A DNA stretch of 64,000 nt from Betaproteobacteria bacterium (GCA_013298695.1 JAAFIS010000006.1:124001-188000); one strand, 5' to 3'; shown: positions 26,531 to 35,494, counted from the stretch's first letter. The notes: generated by a model from the letters alone, not told the origin. Numbers and translations: made by a program.

Positions 26531-27331
26531 TTAGAACGTTTTGCTGTATTTGAGCAACAGGTACGGCGTTGTTTTGCCGATGAATTTTTTGCCGAGCGGT
26601 GTGTAGAAATCTTTTTCGGCATCGGTGCCGGTAACGCCGCCTTCAATGGTCGCGCCGTTGCCGAAGTCGTAGGTCAGTGCGATCTTGCCGTCGGTGTAGC
26701 TGCCGACGCTCTTCAACGGACCCTTGATGCCTTGGTAGCCGACGTGCGCCGTAAGCGTTACGTTGTCGACGACCGGGAACGTTCCGGTAAGGTCAACGTA
26801 GTACGAATTTTTCGAATCGAAGTTACCGAATGCGTTAGACAGCGCATGCGAATACTTCAAGGTGAACATCTTGTACGTTCCAGCGAGATAGATCTCGTTG
26901 GTGTCAGGATTGGTCGCGCCCGGGGTCGTTGAACCGCTGTATTCGTAGCGCAGGAAACCTACGTCGTAGGTGAAATCACCAACCGCGTTTTTGAAGCCGA
27001 AATACAAATCGGTTTCAACTTTGCCGCTGGAAATGCCAAAGTCTTTAAGCCATTTGATGTTCGAGGCCCAGACGCCTGCGTAAACACCGCTCGAATGCGA
27101 GAAATCAAATCCGCCCTGAACCGCTGGTTTGAAATCAGATTGATTCAAGCCGCGAAACACGTAGGAGGACGCGACGCCAATGTTGCCGGACACCGTGAAG
27201 TCAGGCGCTGGCGCGGGCGCTGGAGCGGGTGCCGGCGCGGTTTGCGCAGCCACAGGAGCGATCAGGCCAACAGCAGTGATGCTCGCGATCGCGAGACTTA
27301 GAAGCGTGGGACGTGTGCGAAGGTGTGCCAT
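26531..27331 (-). CDS. TorF-family putative porin
   Basis: 266 residues from the ATG at 27331. The signal peptide ends near VAAQ, followed by an Ala-Pro repeat spacer and an outer-membrane beta-barrel with alternating strands. SGNIGVASSYVFRGLNQSD is the typical start of this family (TIGR02001), and the C-terminal Phe (YLLLKYSKTF) suits BAM insertion. In betaproteobacteria this gene often precedes glnK-amt, suggesting a role in outer-membrane uptake of a nitrogen compound; that is inferred from gene order. Confidence 0.85.
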   Translation of the reverse strand: MAHLRTRPTLLSLAIASITAVGLIAPVAAQTAPAPAPAPAPAPDFTVSGNIGVASSYVFRGLNQSDFKPAVQGGFDFSHSSGVYAGVWASNIKWLKDFGISSGKVETDLYFGFKNAVGDFTYDVGFLRYEYSGSTTPGATNPDTNEIYLAGTYKMFTLKYSHALSNAFGNFDSKNSYYVDLTGTFPVVDNVTLTAHVGYQGIKGPLKSVGSYTDGKIALTYDFGNGATIEGGVTGTDAEKDFYTPLGKKFIGKTTPYLLLKYSKTF

Positions 27332-27390
27332 ATAAAACCCCGAGAAGATTGACGATGAGACTGAGAGAGAGACATAACTCAGGTCGGTTA

Positions 27391-27408
27391 TCGCAACTGT
27401 CGTGCCAC
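27391..27408 (-). promoter_or_regulatory. sigma-54 promoter of the porin-glnK-amt operon
   Basis: Read on the minus strand, TGGCACGACAGTTGCG matches the -24/-12 consensus TGGCACG-N4-TTGC. The -12 box is about 60 bases before the porin ATG, giving a leader of roughly 50 bases. This agrees with control of glnK-amt by NtrC and RpoN. Confidence 0.85.
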
Positions 27409-27436
27409 GACGACTGACGGGCGATCTTGCGAATTT

Positions 27437-27453
27437 CGCACGTTTCCGGTGCA
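27437..27453. promoter_or_regulatory. NtrC-binding site
   Basis: CGCACGTTTCCGGTGCA is 17 bases with the GCAC / GGTGCA arms and spacing of the NtrC consensus (TGCACCA-N3-TGGTGCA). It lies about 45 bases upstream of the -24 element. A further half-site, TTGGTGCAAA, lies at 27487-27496 and may be a second site. Confidence 0.7.
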
Positions 27454-27640
27454 AAATTACGTCCGCACCGCTAGTTTTTCCTTAATTTGGTGCAAATTAG
27501 GGCGCGCTGACCGGAAACACTCGCCTTGGTAAGGCGGCGTAGTCATACGCCGCTTAACGGTGCGTCGCAGCGCTCGACGCCGACACAACTGCGAGCACCC
27601 GGCACCCGCACTAGCCCAGCGCGAACGCTAAACTTCAGTT

Positions 27641-27865
27641 ATGACTCTCGACGAACTCGCCGCCCAACTCAAAGAAGCCATGTCAGCCAATGCTGGCGCA
27701 GATTTGCAAAAGAACATCCGCGCTACGCTCACCGCGGGCTTGAGCAAACTCGACGTCGTCACCCGCCAAGAATTCGAAATTCAGCGCGAAATGCTCGACA
27801 TCTTGCGAAAGCAAATCGATGAGCTCACGGCGCAGGTAGAAACGCTGGAAAAAGCGAAAAGATAG
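27641..27865 (+). CDS. ubiK: ubiquinone biosynthesis accessory factor UbiK (BMFP/YqiC)
   Basis: 74 residues. An N-terminal amphipathic helix (LDELAAQLKEAM) and a C-terminal coiled coil (LRKQIDELTAQVETLEKAK) joined by VVTRQEFEIQREML, the conserved UbiK centre. UbiK works with UbiJ in the cytosolic ubiquinone complex under aerobic conditions. Divergent from the porin operon, with 309 bases between that also hold the sigma-54 promoter and NtrC sites. Confidence 0.9.
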   Translation: MTLDELAAQLKEAMSANAGADLQKNIRATLTAGLSKLDVVTRQEFEIQREMLDILRKQIDELTAQVETLEKAKR

Positions 27866-28176
27866 GCGCTGGCTTTATTCGTTATCGACCGAATTAATTG
27901 GGCGATACGGCGTAAAAGGCGCTATTTCAATGTATTGTTTTTCTTAGCTCATCGCCCAGCGTAATAGGCCAAAGACGTCGAAATCTTATAACCTACAAGT
28001 GTTGGTAAGCGCGGGCTTGACCGCGCTCACACCTAACCGTCCCCGCGCAACGAGCGTCGGCGTCTACGCTAGCAACCCAACCCACGGCGATACAAGGAGA
28101 TTGCGTTACGGCAAACACGCCACGCCGTGCGTCGCCTCAATCCATTGCAGGATTTGTTTTGCGTTGCGCGCGTTCG
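27866..28176. other. 311-base intergenic region with palindromic elements
   Basis: It contains an inverted pair TTGGGCGAT / ATCGCCCAG (27897-27961, loop about 45 bases) and a GCGCGGGCTTGACCGCGCT palindrome (28005-28027), also found at 60869-60951. It separates ubiK from the convergent delta-60 repeat gene. No gene was seen. Confidence 0.6.
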
Positions 28177-29715
28177 TCAAGGGATTTGCAACCCACATTG
28201 CGCCGCTAAGTAATCGCGAATCGATTGCCAGTCTGTGCGCTGTGCCGCTTGCGGAAACGTGATTCCTTGGAGCGCTTCGACACCAGTGAACCCGAGTGCC
28301 ACCCGAGTTTGTATCAATGCATCGATCGAGGCTAAAGTTCGTCCGTCGCCGTCGATGTCCATCGAGCAGTTTCGCGCTGCCGTAGAACCGCCTTCCAACA
28401 TGCTCGCGCAAAAGTAGTACTGACCCGATTCTGAAGCACCAGCGTTACCAGTGTATATCGTGCCGTTACGCGCTACGCCAACACCAGCGCCGCCACATTG
28501 CGCTTCTCCACCGAGCGGTGTTCGTGTGATTTCACCTTTGAAAACTCCGGGTGAATTATCCGCGCCGAACTCTGTGTCCAACGAACCGTCGGCGTTGAAT
28601 CTTGAGAGACTAAAACTGACGCTAGACTCCCGACACTGCGTCGCGACCAAGAGTTTGCCATCGTTTTGCAAAATGGCTCCGTTGTTGCCGACCGACACGC
28701 GTTGGCAAGGCCGCGCCAGCAAAGTGCCCGGCGCGGCCGCATTGCCACGGTTAAAGCGCAAGTCTGGCAACCCGGTTTCGTTTAGTCTTGCTACGCAGAC
28801 GACGCTGTTTTGTGCTTCAGGGCATTCGCCCACTAACAAAAGTTTTCCATCCGGCTGCGGGACAGCGGCTTTGACCATGTCATCGCCTGCAGTAATCGCC
28901 ACTGTCGATATTCCACCCGTTCCAAAAGTCGCATCAAATGCACCTGACGCGTCGAGCTGCACAGCGCAGAATGACTTTTTTGTTCCGAACGTACACGTAC
29001 CACTCAAAATGAATTTTCGATTCGCACGAATTGCGACCGCTGATACTTCGATGTCTTCTGCGGTCAACGGCAGGGGCAATACTCGCACTCCACGAGGCAC
29101 GTTTGCCGCATTGACTCCGGGCGCGACGTATGAAAACGCATCGTCAGTCATTCCATCTATATTGAGTCGTTCGACACATATAAAGACAGTGTTTTCGACG
29201 ATGCATCTGCTCGCGACGACCAATTTACCGTCATGCTGACTACCGATAGCACGCGGCGCGACTTTTGGCTGCACTCTTCCGGTGACCGCGCCCGAGGCGT
29301 TAAAGCTCGCGTCTACTGAGCCATTGGTATTGAGACGAACAACGCACTGCCCGAAACCTGAGCAGTTTCCTGCGAACGCAATCTTGCCATCTATCGTTTC
29401 GATAGCAGCGTTGACAGCTACCATCGCAACAGACTGAAGCGAGTGGCCATCAAACCCAACGTTTCCGCCGCCGGAATCAAGCTGACGACCGAATATGCAA
29501 GTGACGGTGTCGCAAACGCCATACGTCACGAATGTGTTCCGCGACGTTAGGAGCGTGCCGCTAGCGCGCGCATAACCGAAAGCGTCGGTGAATATCTGAC
29601 CCTGCCAATCCCCAGGCGCAGCGAATGCCGGAGACGTGCCGAGCAAAACTCCCGTGACAAGCGAAGCAAGTTGTTTACTAAAGGCGAACCAAGTTGGGCG
29701 TTGTTTCGAGTTCAA
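28177..29715 (-). CDS. secreted delta-60 repeat protein with EF-hand-like C-terminal domain
   Basis: 512 residues with a signal peptide (cleavage near AFAAPG). The body has at least four delta-60 repeats of about 55 residues, each with xxxGxxDxxF plus a PDGKLLLVG-type strand (for example NTNGSVDASFNASGAV, DASGAFDATFGTGGI). They should fold as a beta-propeller. The C-terminus has CSMDIDGDGRTLASIDALI, an EF-hand or dockerin-like Ca2+ loop, and ends with a Cys that can pair with the first. Likely extracellular or periplasmic; role unknown. Confidence 0.75.
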   Translation of the reverse strand: MNSKQRPTWFAFSKQLASLVTGVLLGTSPAFAAPGDWQGQIFTDAFGYARASGTLLTSRNTFVTYGVCDTVTCIFGRQLDSGGGNVGFDGHSLQSVAMVAVNAAIETIDGKIAFAGNCSGFGQCVVRLNTNGSVDASFNASGAVTGRVQPKVAPRAIGSQHDGKLVVASRCIVENTVFICVERLNIDGMTDDAFSYVAPGVNAANVPRGVRVLPLPLTAEDIEVSAVAIRANRKFILSGTCTFGTKKSFCAVQLDASGAFDATFGTGGISTVAITAGDDMVKAAVPQPDGKLLLVGECPEAQNSVVCVARLNETGLPDLRFNRGNAAAPGTLLARPCQRVSVGNNGAILQNDGKLLVATQCRESSVSFSLSRFNADGSLDTEFGADNSPGVFKGEITRTPLGGEAQCGGAGVGVARNGTIYTGNAGASESGQYYFCASMLEGGSTAARNCSMDIDGDGRTLASIDALIQTRVALGFTGVEALQGITFPQAAQRTDWQSIRDYLAAQCGLQIP

Positions 29716-29786
29716 GTTAGCCTTAGAGTTTTGTTACATGTCGTTGGTGTCAACACAAGTACCAGCAATATCCGTCTGCGTTAGCG

Positions 29787-30665
29787 CTATTTCAACAACC
29801 CCTTCAACAATTTCCCCATCTCCGCAGGATTGCGCGTAATCGTGAATCCACACTCTTCCATGATGGCGAGTTTGGCGTCTGCGGTGTCGGCACCGCCGGA
29901 GATGAGCGCGCCTGCGTGGCCCATGCGTTTGCCTGGGGGCGCGGTGACGCCTGCGATGAAGCCGACGACGGGTTTTTTCATGTTGGCTTTGACCCACATC
30001 GCGGCTTCGGCTTCATCGGGGCCGCCGATTTCGCCGATCATGATGACCGCATCCGTTTCAGGATCATCGTTGAACATGCGCATCACGTCGATGTGTTTCA
30101 AGCCGTTGATTGGGTCGCCGCCGATGCCGACGGCGCTCGATTGGCCGAGGCCGAGTTCGGTGAGTTGACCGACCGCTTCATAGGTGAGCGTGCCAGAGCG
30201 GGAGACCACGCCGATGCGGCCTTTTTTATGAATGTGACCGGGCATGATGCCGATTTTGATTTCGTCTGGTGTGATGAGGCCAGGGCAGTTCGGGCCGAGC
30301 AAGAGCGTTTTTTTGCCCAGCATTTTGTAGCGCGTCTTCATCATGTCGAGCACCGGAATGCCTTCGGTGATGCAGATGACCAAATCGAGTTCGGCATCGA
30401 CCGCTTCGTCAATCGCTGCCGCTGCGCCCGAGGGCGGCACGTAGATCACGCTAACCGTTGCGCCAGTTTGCGCTTTCGCTTCTTTCACACTCGCGTAAAT
30501 CGGAATGCCTTCGAAATTTTCGCCCGCTTTTTTCGGGTTCACACCCGCGACGAACGCATTCTTTCCATTCGCATACGCGGCGCAGCCATGGGTGTGGAAT
30601 TGCCCGGTTTTTCCGGTGATGCCTTGGGTGATGACTTTGGTGTCTTTATTGATGAGGATGCTCAT
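29787..30665 (-). CDS. sucD: succinyl-CoA synthetase alpha subunit
   Basis: 292 residues, normal length. It binds CoA through its N-terminal Rossmann domain ([18 protein letters not shown]). The phosphohistidine is in the [15 protein letters not shown] loop near residue 248. [11 protein letters not shown] and [10 protein letters not shown] are conserved. With SucC it makes ATP (or GTP) from succinyl-CoA in the TCA cycle. Normally sucD follows sucC directly; here a GIY-YIG nuclease gene and palindromes (381 bases in all) lie between. Confidence 0.97.
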   Translation of the reverse strand: MSILINKDTKVITQGITGKTGQFHTHGCAAYANGKNAFVAGVNPKKAGENFEGIPIYASVKEAKAQTGATVSVIYVPPSGAAAAIDEAVDAELDLVICITEGIPVLDMMKTRYKMLGKKTLLLGPNCPGLITPDEIKIGIMPGHIHKKGRIGVVSRSGTLTYEAVGQLTELGLGQSSAVGIGGDPINGLKHIDVMRMFNDDPETDAVIMIGEIGGPDEAEAAMWVKANMKKPVVGFIAGVTAPPGKRMGHAGALISGGADTADAKLAIMEECGFTITRNPAEMGKLLKGLLK

Positions 30666-30680
30666 TTTTTGCCTCTCACC

Positions 30681-30704
30681 GTCATTCCCGCGAAGGCGGG
30701 AATC
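30681..30704. repeat. palindrome GTCATTCCCGCGAAGGCGGGAA
   Basis: Short, very GC-rich hairpin of a widespread type, 16 bases upstream of sucD. A related copy in the other orientation (31015-31038) lies on the far side of the GIY-YIG gene; another is at 45484-45506. Confidence 0.85.
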
Positions 30705-30719
30705 TATGGTGATTTAAAT

Positions 30720-31010
30720 TCAAATTAGATTTTGGTAACGATCTGACCAATCAGGATTTTCAGACTCAATCAATCGAATCTTCCAATCCCGTTTCCACTT
30801 CTTGAGTTGCTTTTCTCGATAAATTGCTTCGCCCATTTCGTCGTGCACTTCAAACCAAACGAGCCGTTTCACATCGTACTTCGAAGTGAAGCCTTTATGC
30901 ACTTCTTCGCGATGTTTCCATACGCGCCCAACAAGATCAGAGGTAACGCCGATGTAGAGCGTGCCGTAGGGTTTAGAGGCGAGTATGTAGACATATCCTT
31001 GTTTAGTCAC
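30720..31010 (-). CDS. GIY-YIG nuclease family protein
   Basis: 96 residues from a GTG at 31010; the frame is open upstream but that part is the palindrome. The GIY-YIG signature GYVYILASKPYGTLYIGVT is followed by RVWKHREE, with a Glu (AIYREKQLKKWKRDWK) later, as in the small COG2827/UPF0213-type proteins. These are probably DNA-end or repair nucleases and are common next to GC-rich palindromes. The gene sits between sucC and sucD, with such palindromes on both sides. Confidence 0.9.
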   Translation of the reverse strand: MTKQGYVYILASKPYGTLYIGVTSDLVGRVWKHREEVHKGFTSKYDVKRLVWFEVHDEMGEAIYREKQLKKWKRDWKIRLIESENPDWSDRYQNLI

Positions 31011-31014
31011 GATG

Positions 31015-31038
31015 GTTTCCTGCCTTCGCAGGAATGAC
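31015..31038. repeat. palindrome TTTCCTGCCTTCGCAGGAAT
   Basis: Copy of the GTCATTCC(C/T)GCGAAGG element in reverse orientation to 30681-30704. It lies between the fused sucC stop at 31049 and the GIY-YIG start. Confidence 0.85.
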
Positions 31039-31048
31039 ACCGGTTTGG

Positions 31049-32995
31049 CTACAGCGCGTTAAATTCAACACGACGATTGCGTTGCTTGTTGGCATCGCTG
31101 TCGTTGGGTGCGAGCGGTTTCGCATCGCCGTAACCCTTCGCGGCGAGCGCTTCTTTTGGCACGCCTTTCGCGATGAGATACGCAACTACAGATTCAGCGC
31201 GCGCTTGCGAGAGTTTTTGATTTGACGCGGCGTCACCAACGTTATCGGTATGGCCTGCGATTTCGCCTTTGGTTTTGCCGTCTTTAATCAGCTCAGAAAG
31301 CTCATTCAAATCTTTCACGGCTTCGCCGCGAATCTTCGCGCTGCCGGTGTCGAATTCGACGTCGAGCTTGAACGACTTCGCGCCAGCTTTAAACGCTTCG
31401 GCGGCGCTCATCGCGGGAGCACCTGCCGCTGGCGCTGGGGCAGTCGCTGCGGCAGTGCTCGGCGTCGCAGGCAACACCTGCGGCGCGGCGACAGCCGCAG
31501 TCGGCGCGGTAACTGCCGCTTTCGGTGCGACGGGTTTGGCCATTTCCTTTTGTTGCCCGCACTGTCGCAACAAAAGCGCGGCGACGATAGCGCTCACGAT
31601 CAACGCAAGCCATTTCATCCACCCAGCGATGGGCGCGGAAGGCTCAAGCGCACGCGCGACGCTACCGGTGGCTGACGTGGCGCTCGCAAGCGCTGCGCCC
31701 TTCGCGGCTTCGGCTGCGGCTGCAGCAGCAGCGTCACCCGCGCCCGCAGCTAGCGCGGCCGACGGAATTGCGCCGACAACTGCCGCCGAGCTTGCAGCCG
31801 CTGCCCCAATAGCAGTGGCGGCCACCGGCGAATAAGCCTTTGCCGCGGCTACCACTTTTTCAGCCGCTTCGCCCATATTATTTGCGGTGATGATCGGCAA
31901 ACCTGATTCGGCGAGAATTTTCTTGCCGAGCTCTTCGTTGGTGCCCTTCATGCGTACGACGAGTGGCACTTTGAGACCCACCGCTTTCGACGCGGCAACC
32001 ACGCCTTCGGCAATGGTGTCGCATTTCATAATGCCGCCGAAGATGTTCACCAGAATCGCTTTAAGATTCGGGTTTTTCAACATGATTTTGAAGGCTTCGG
32101 TGACCTTCTCAGTCGTCGCGCCACCGCCGACGTCTAAGAAGTTTGCAGGCTCGCCGCCGTAGAGCTTGATGGTGTCCATCGTGCTCATCGCGAGGCCCGC
32201 GCCGTTCACCAAGCAACCGATGTCGCCATCGAGCGAGATGTAGGCCAAGTCAAACTTCGAGGCTTCGATTTCAGCCGGATCTTCTTCATCCAAATCGCGC
32301 ATGGCAACGATGTCAGGATGGCGGAAGAGCGCGTTCGCATCGAAATTGAATTTCGCATCGAGCGCGATCACTTTGCCGTCGCCCGAAACGATCAACGGAT
32401 TGATTTCAGCGAGTGACGCGTCTTTTTCGATGAACGCTTTGTAGAGACCCTGCAAGCATTTACGCGCTTCGCCGAACGATGCCGCAGGAATGCCAATCGC
32501 ACCGGAAATATCGTCGCACTCCGCGTCGGTCAAGCCCTTGCCCGGATCGATGAAGATCTTCTTGATTGCATCAGGATTTTTGTGCGCGACTTCTTCGATA
32601 TCCATGCCGCCTTCGGAGGACGCAAGCAGCGCAATGCGTTGCGAGCCGCGATCAACGACCATCGACACGTAGAGCTCTTTGGCGATGTTCGCGCCCTCTT
32701 CGATGAAGAGGCGACGCACCTTCTGACCCTCGGCGCTTGTTTGATGCGTAATGAGCTGCATGCCGAGAATTTGCGACGCTTTTTCGCGCACATCTTCTAT
32801 CGATTTCGCAACCTTCACGCCGCCGCCTTTGCCGCGACCGCCCGCATGAATCTGCGCTTTAACGACCCACACGGAGCCGCCCAATTCTTCTGCGGCTTTA
32901 ACCGCTTCATCAACGCTAAATGCCGGAATGCCGCGCGGCACAGGAACGCCGAATTCGCGCAAGATTTGTTTGCCTTGGTACTCGTGGATTTTCAC
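31049..32995 (-). CDS. sucC: SucC-OmpA fusion: succinyl-CoA synthetase beta subunit with membrane helix and peptidoglycan-binding domain
   Basis: 648 residues from a GTG at 32995 with AAAGGGG about 12 bases before. Residues 1-388 are a complete SucC, numbered as in E. coli: ATP-grasp loop at 46-60 (Lys46, GGRGKGGG), [18 protein letters not shown]-like metal site and [18 protein letters not shown]. coli SucC ends at 388; here the frame runs on through an Ala-rich linker (about 389-455), one membrane helix (about 459-479, [18 protein letters not shown]), a Pro/Ala linker and an OmpA C-terminal domain (about 535-648). GHTDNVG gives Asp584 and LSQARAES gives Arg599, the pair that holds diaminopimelate. 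SucC in the cytosol and OmpA in the periplasm fit the single helix. DUF2889 upstream and sucD downstream show this is the native locus. Confidence 0.9.
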   Translation of the reverse strand: MKIHEYQGKQILREFGVPVPRGIPAFSVDEAVKAAEELGGSVWVVKAQIHAGGRGKGGGVKVAKSIEDVREKASQILGMQLITHQTSAEGQKVRRLFIEEGANIAKELYVSMVVDRGSQRIALLASSEGGMDIEEVAHKNPDAIKKIFIDPGKGLTDAECDDISGAIGIPAASFGEARKCLQGLYKAFIEKDASLAEINPLIVSGDGKVIALDAKFNFDANALFRHPDIVAMRDLDEEDPAEIEASKFDLAYISLDGDIGCLVNGAGLAMSTMDTIKLYGGEPANFLDVGGGATTEKVTEAFKIMLKNPNLKAILVNIFGGIMKCDTIAEGVVAASKAVGLKVPLVVRMKGTNEELGKKILAESGLPIITANNMGEAAEKVVAAAKAYSPVAATAIGAAAASSAAVVGAIPSAALAAGAGDAAAAAAAEAAKGAALASATSATGSVARALEPSAPIAGWMKWLALIVSAIVAALLLRQCGQQKEMAKPVAPKAAVTAPTAAVAAPQVLPATPSTAAATAPAPAAGAPAMSAAEAFKAGAKSFKLDVEFDTGSAKIRGEAVKDLNELSELIKDGKTKGEIAGHTDNVGDAASNQKLSQARAESVVAYLIAKGVPKEALAAKGYGDAKPLAPNDSDANKQRNRRVEFNAL

Positions 32996-33032
32996 GTGAG
33001 GGACCCCTTTAATTTCAAGCTGAAAAGTGACT

Positions 33033-33137
33033 GTAGGAGCGGCTCCGCGAACCAACTCCCTCCCCTTCAAGGGGAGGGTTGGGGTGGGGATGGGGTTAGC
33101 GTATCGAACGCAACCATCGCGGCAGAGCCGCTCCTAC
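33033..33137. repeat. REP-like palindrome with a second element inside its loop
   Basis: Outer arms GTAGGAGCGGCT and AGAGCCGCTCCTAC (ends 33033 and 33137) match the element at 11325-11393. The loop (about 33056-33098) holds a different dispersed type, CCCTCCCCTTCAAGGGGAGG followed by a G-rich stretch. It lies upstream of sucC, in its probable leader or promoter region. Confidence 0.8.
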
Positions 33138-33147
33138 AAAACCTTTG

Positions 33148-33705
33148 TTACGCGACTGTCGTCTCCTTACCCACGTACCATTTTGGATAGTAGAGCCGCG
33201 CGGCTTCGCCGTGCGTATCCAGCGCATGACAGGCATCCAGCTGAAACGGCTTTTTGTCGCCCCAGCCTTCGGTTTCTCGTTTGAGGCCGGCAAAAGTTTG
33301 CACGGCAGCGGTGGGCAAATAACCGAGCAATTCGGAGAGATGCGTGCAGCCTTTCACGCCACCCATGTGTTCGGCAATCGCTTTACGAAAGCCGCGCATC
33401 AAGTTGGCGCCGATCAGTTTTTTGTACTCAGGGCCAATAGTGTCGCAGTGGCCGGGATACGGCATGTGTTCGGTGATCGCTTCGATTTCAATCACGTTGA
33501 AGGCGCGATCAATCGTTACGCGAATGTGCATTTCGTGCACGGGAATGTCTTTGCTGCGCGTACCCATCGCGAGCGGATAGTCGCGATCTTTGCTGTCGCG
33601 CAAATGCGCGTCAATGTCAAAAAGCCCGTCCTCGCGTTGAAAGCCTTCGTAACTTACTTCACGCAAGTGCAATCTTTCACGCGGTTGTGGGGAAGGCAAA
33701 GGCAT
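33148..33705 (-). CDS. DUF2889 protein
   Basis: 185 residues, no signal peptide. Conserved strings HLREVSYEGFQREDGLFDID, a metal-site-like PVHEMHIRVTID, and GCTHLSELLGYLPTAAVQT near residue 120 fit DUF2889. Function unknown, but betaproteobacteria often keep it just upstream of sucCD, as here. The stop is 153 bases before the sucC start, with a REP-like palindrome between. Confidence 0.85.
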   Translation of the reverse strand: MPLPSPQPRERLHLREVSYEGFQREDGLFDIDAHLRDSKDRDYPLAMGTRSKDIPVHEMHIRVTIDRAFNVIEIEAITEHMPYPGHCDTIGPEYKKLIGANLMRGFRKAIAEHMGGVKGCTHLSELLGYLPTAAVQTFAGLKRETEGWGDKKPFQLDACHALDTHGEAARLYYPKWYVGKETTVA

Positions 33706-33866
33706 GTGCGGGCGGGTGCGGCTGACGTTGATTCAACCGATAGAGTGGGCTGCGATTTGCAACGCCTGTAGGGCGCTGTAGACTCGTCAAAAGAGCCCGA
33801 ATTCTACTGGTTTCGGCTGACAAATGATGCGCCGCAACACTGCGCCCGAAGTCTTCTCACTTATCC

Positions 33867-35438
33867 ATGACTACTGCCGCGAAATACGTACTCGCCCTAG
33901 ATCAAGGCACCACGAGCTCCCGCGCAATCCTGTTCGATCACTCGGGAAACATCGTTTCTTCCGCCCAAAAAGAGTTCAAGCAACACTTCCCGCAACCGGG
34001 TTGGGTGGAGCATGACGCGGCTGAAATATGGTCGACTCAGCGTGAAGTCATGCGCCTCGCCCAATTAAACAGGGCGATAGACGCGAGAGCCATCGCAGCA
34101 ATTGGTATCACTAATCAACGCGAAACGACTGTTTTATGGGATCGCGCGACCGGCGCGCCGCTTCATCGCGCAATTGTTTGGCAGGATCGGCGCACGGCAG
34201 GTTTTTGCGATGAATTGAAAGCGCAAGGCAAGGCGGCGCTCATTCAACAAAAAACCGGACTCGTGCTCGATGCCTATTTTTCGGGCACCAAACTCAAATG
34301 GTTGCTCGACAACGTGCCCGGCGCGCGGGCGAAAGCAGCAAAAGGCGAACTCGCGTTTGGCACGATCGATTCTTGGTTGATTTGGAATTTAACGAGCACG
34401 AATCACACGAAAGCGGTTCACGCTACCGACCCCTCCAACGCGAGTCGCACCTTGCTGTTCAACATTCACACGAATGGTTGGGACGATGAATTGCTCACGC
34501 TGTTCGACATTCCGCGCAGCGTGTTGCCCGAGGTGCGTGCATCGTCGGGGGATTTTGGTGTTGCCGAAATTGACGGGGTGAACGTGCCGATCACCGGTGT
34601 TGCGGGCGATCAACAAGCGGCGCTATTTGGCCAAGCCTGTCACTCGCCCGGTATGGCGAAAAACACCTATGGCACGGGTTGTTTTTTGCTGCTCAACACT
34701 GGCTCGGAAGCCGTGGCCTCGAAGAATAATTTGCTCACCACGACGGCGTGGCAATTGGGATCGCCTGTCCCTCTGGGGAAGGCCGCGCTAGGCGCGGGTG
34801 AGGGAAACTCGCCCCCCGTCGCTCGTCACTCTTCACTCAATTACGCCCTCGAAGGCTCTGTCTTCATTGGCGGCGCAGTCGTGCAATGGTTACGCGATGG
34901 CTTACGCGCGATCAAAACCGCTGCTGACGTCGAAGCGCTCGCCGCAGAGGTACCCGACTCCGGCGGCGTATATCTTGTCCCCGCATTCGCCGGGCTCGGC
35001 GCGCCGCATTGGGATCAATACGCGCGCGGCGCGATGTTCGGTTTAACGCGCGGCAGCAACATCGCGCACATTGCGCGCGCTGCGTTGGAATCTATTGCAT
35101 TTCAATCTGCAGAATTGTTAATTGCGATGGAAAAGGATGCAAATATCAAACTCACCGAATTGCGCGTTGATGGCGGCGCCACATCGAACAATTTGCTCAT
35201 GCAAATTCAGGCAGATTTGTTGGGCGTGCCAGTCGTTCGCCCCAAGGTATTGGAAACTACCGCGCTCGGTGCGGCGTATCTCGCGGGGCTCGCGGTCGGT
35301 TATTGGAACGACATCAGCGACATCAAATCCAACTGGCAAGTGGATCGTGTGTTCTCGCCAACGCTGTCACGTGAACGCGCAGCGGAGATGATGACGGGAT
35401 GGTCGAAGGCGGTTGAGCGGAGTAAGAATTGGGGTTAG
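33867..35438 (+). CDS. glpK: glycerol kinase
   Basis: 523 residues, about 20 longer than usual. The FGGY-kinase motifs are present: [20 protein letters not shown] at the start, [30 protein letters not shown], and [12 protein letters not shown]. It phosphorylates glycerol to glycerol-3-phosphate in the cytosol. Two oddities: a palindromic TCGCCC-n-GGGCGA element (34057-34077) inside the codons for AQLNRAID, and about 22 extra residues ([20 protein letters not shown] and onward, codons near 34765-34836) just before the conserved [12 protein letters not shown]. The frame stays open. No glpF or glpD is in the window. Confidence 0.95.
   Translation: MTTAAKYVLALDQGTTSSRAILFDHSGNIVSSAQKEFKQHFPQPGWVEHDAAEIWSTQREVMRLAQLNRAIDARAIAAIGITNQRETTVLWDRATGAPLHRAIVWQDRRTAGFCDELKAQGKAALIQQKTGLVLDAYFSGTKLKWLLDNVPGARAKAAKGELAFGTIDSWLIWNLTSTNHTKAVHATDPSNASRTLLFNIHTNGWDDELLTLFDIPRSVLPEVRASSGDFGVAEIDGVNVPITGVAGDQQAALFGQACHSPGMAKNTYGTGCFLLLNTGSEAVASKNNLLTTTAWQLGSPVPLGKAALGAGEGNSPPVARHSSLNYALEGSVFIGGAVVQWLRDGLRAIKTAADVEALAAEVPDSGGVYLVPAFAGLGAPHWDQYARGAMFGLTRGSNIAHIARAALESIAFQSAELLIAMEKDANIKLTELRVDGGATSNNLLMQIQADLLGVPVVRPKVLETTALGAAYLAGLAVGYWNDISDIKSNWQVDRVFSPTLSRERAAEMMTGWSKAVERSKNWG
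34765..34836. repeat. in-frame repeat-like insertion inside glpK
   Basis: About 70 bases with a CCGCGC-TA-GGCGCGG inverted core and GGGTGAGGGAAACTCGCC, text that resembles dispersed intergenic palindromes rather than kinase coding sequence. It replaces the short loop between TTTAWQ and NYALEGS in glycerol kinase. It adds about 22 residues without breaking the frame. Confidence 0.6.
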
Positions 35439-35444
35439 TTGTAC

Positions 35445-35494
35445 GCCATATTTGACGTATACAATACATTTTGTAACTGTTTAAGCCATATTTG
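35445..35494. promoter_or_regulatory. probable HipB operator (direct repeat)
   Basis: GCCATATTTG occurs at 35445-35454 and again at 35485-35494, 40 bases apart, in the AT-rich space just before hipB. The first lies in a TACG-n-CGTA inverted repeat. Autorepression by HipB is normal for hipBA; the exact sites are inferred. Confidence 0.45.

Noticed and set aside
29916-30728. 270-codon open frame antisense to sucD
   Set aside because: sucD is certain; the antisense product (rich in Ala, Asp, Phe and His) is a shadow of its codon use.
31049-32995. SucC-OmpA as a frame-reading artefact
   Set aside because: Codons through the junction were read from the sequence: no stop and no shift, and both the Ala-rich linker and OmpA domain stay in the SucC frame. 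A sequencing or assembly error still cannot be excluded without reads.
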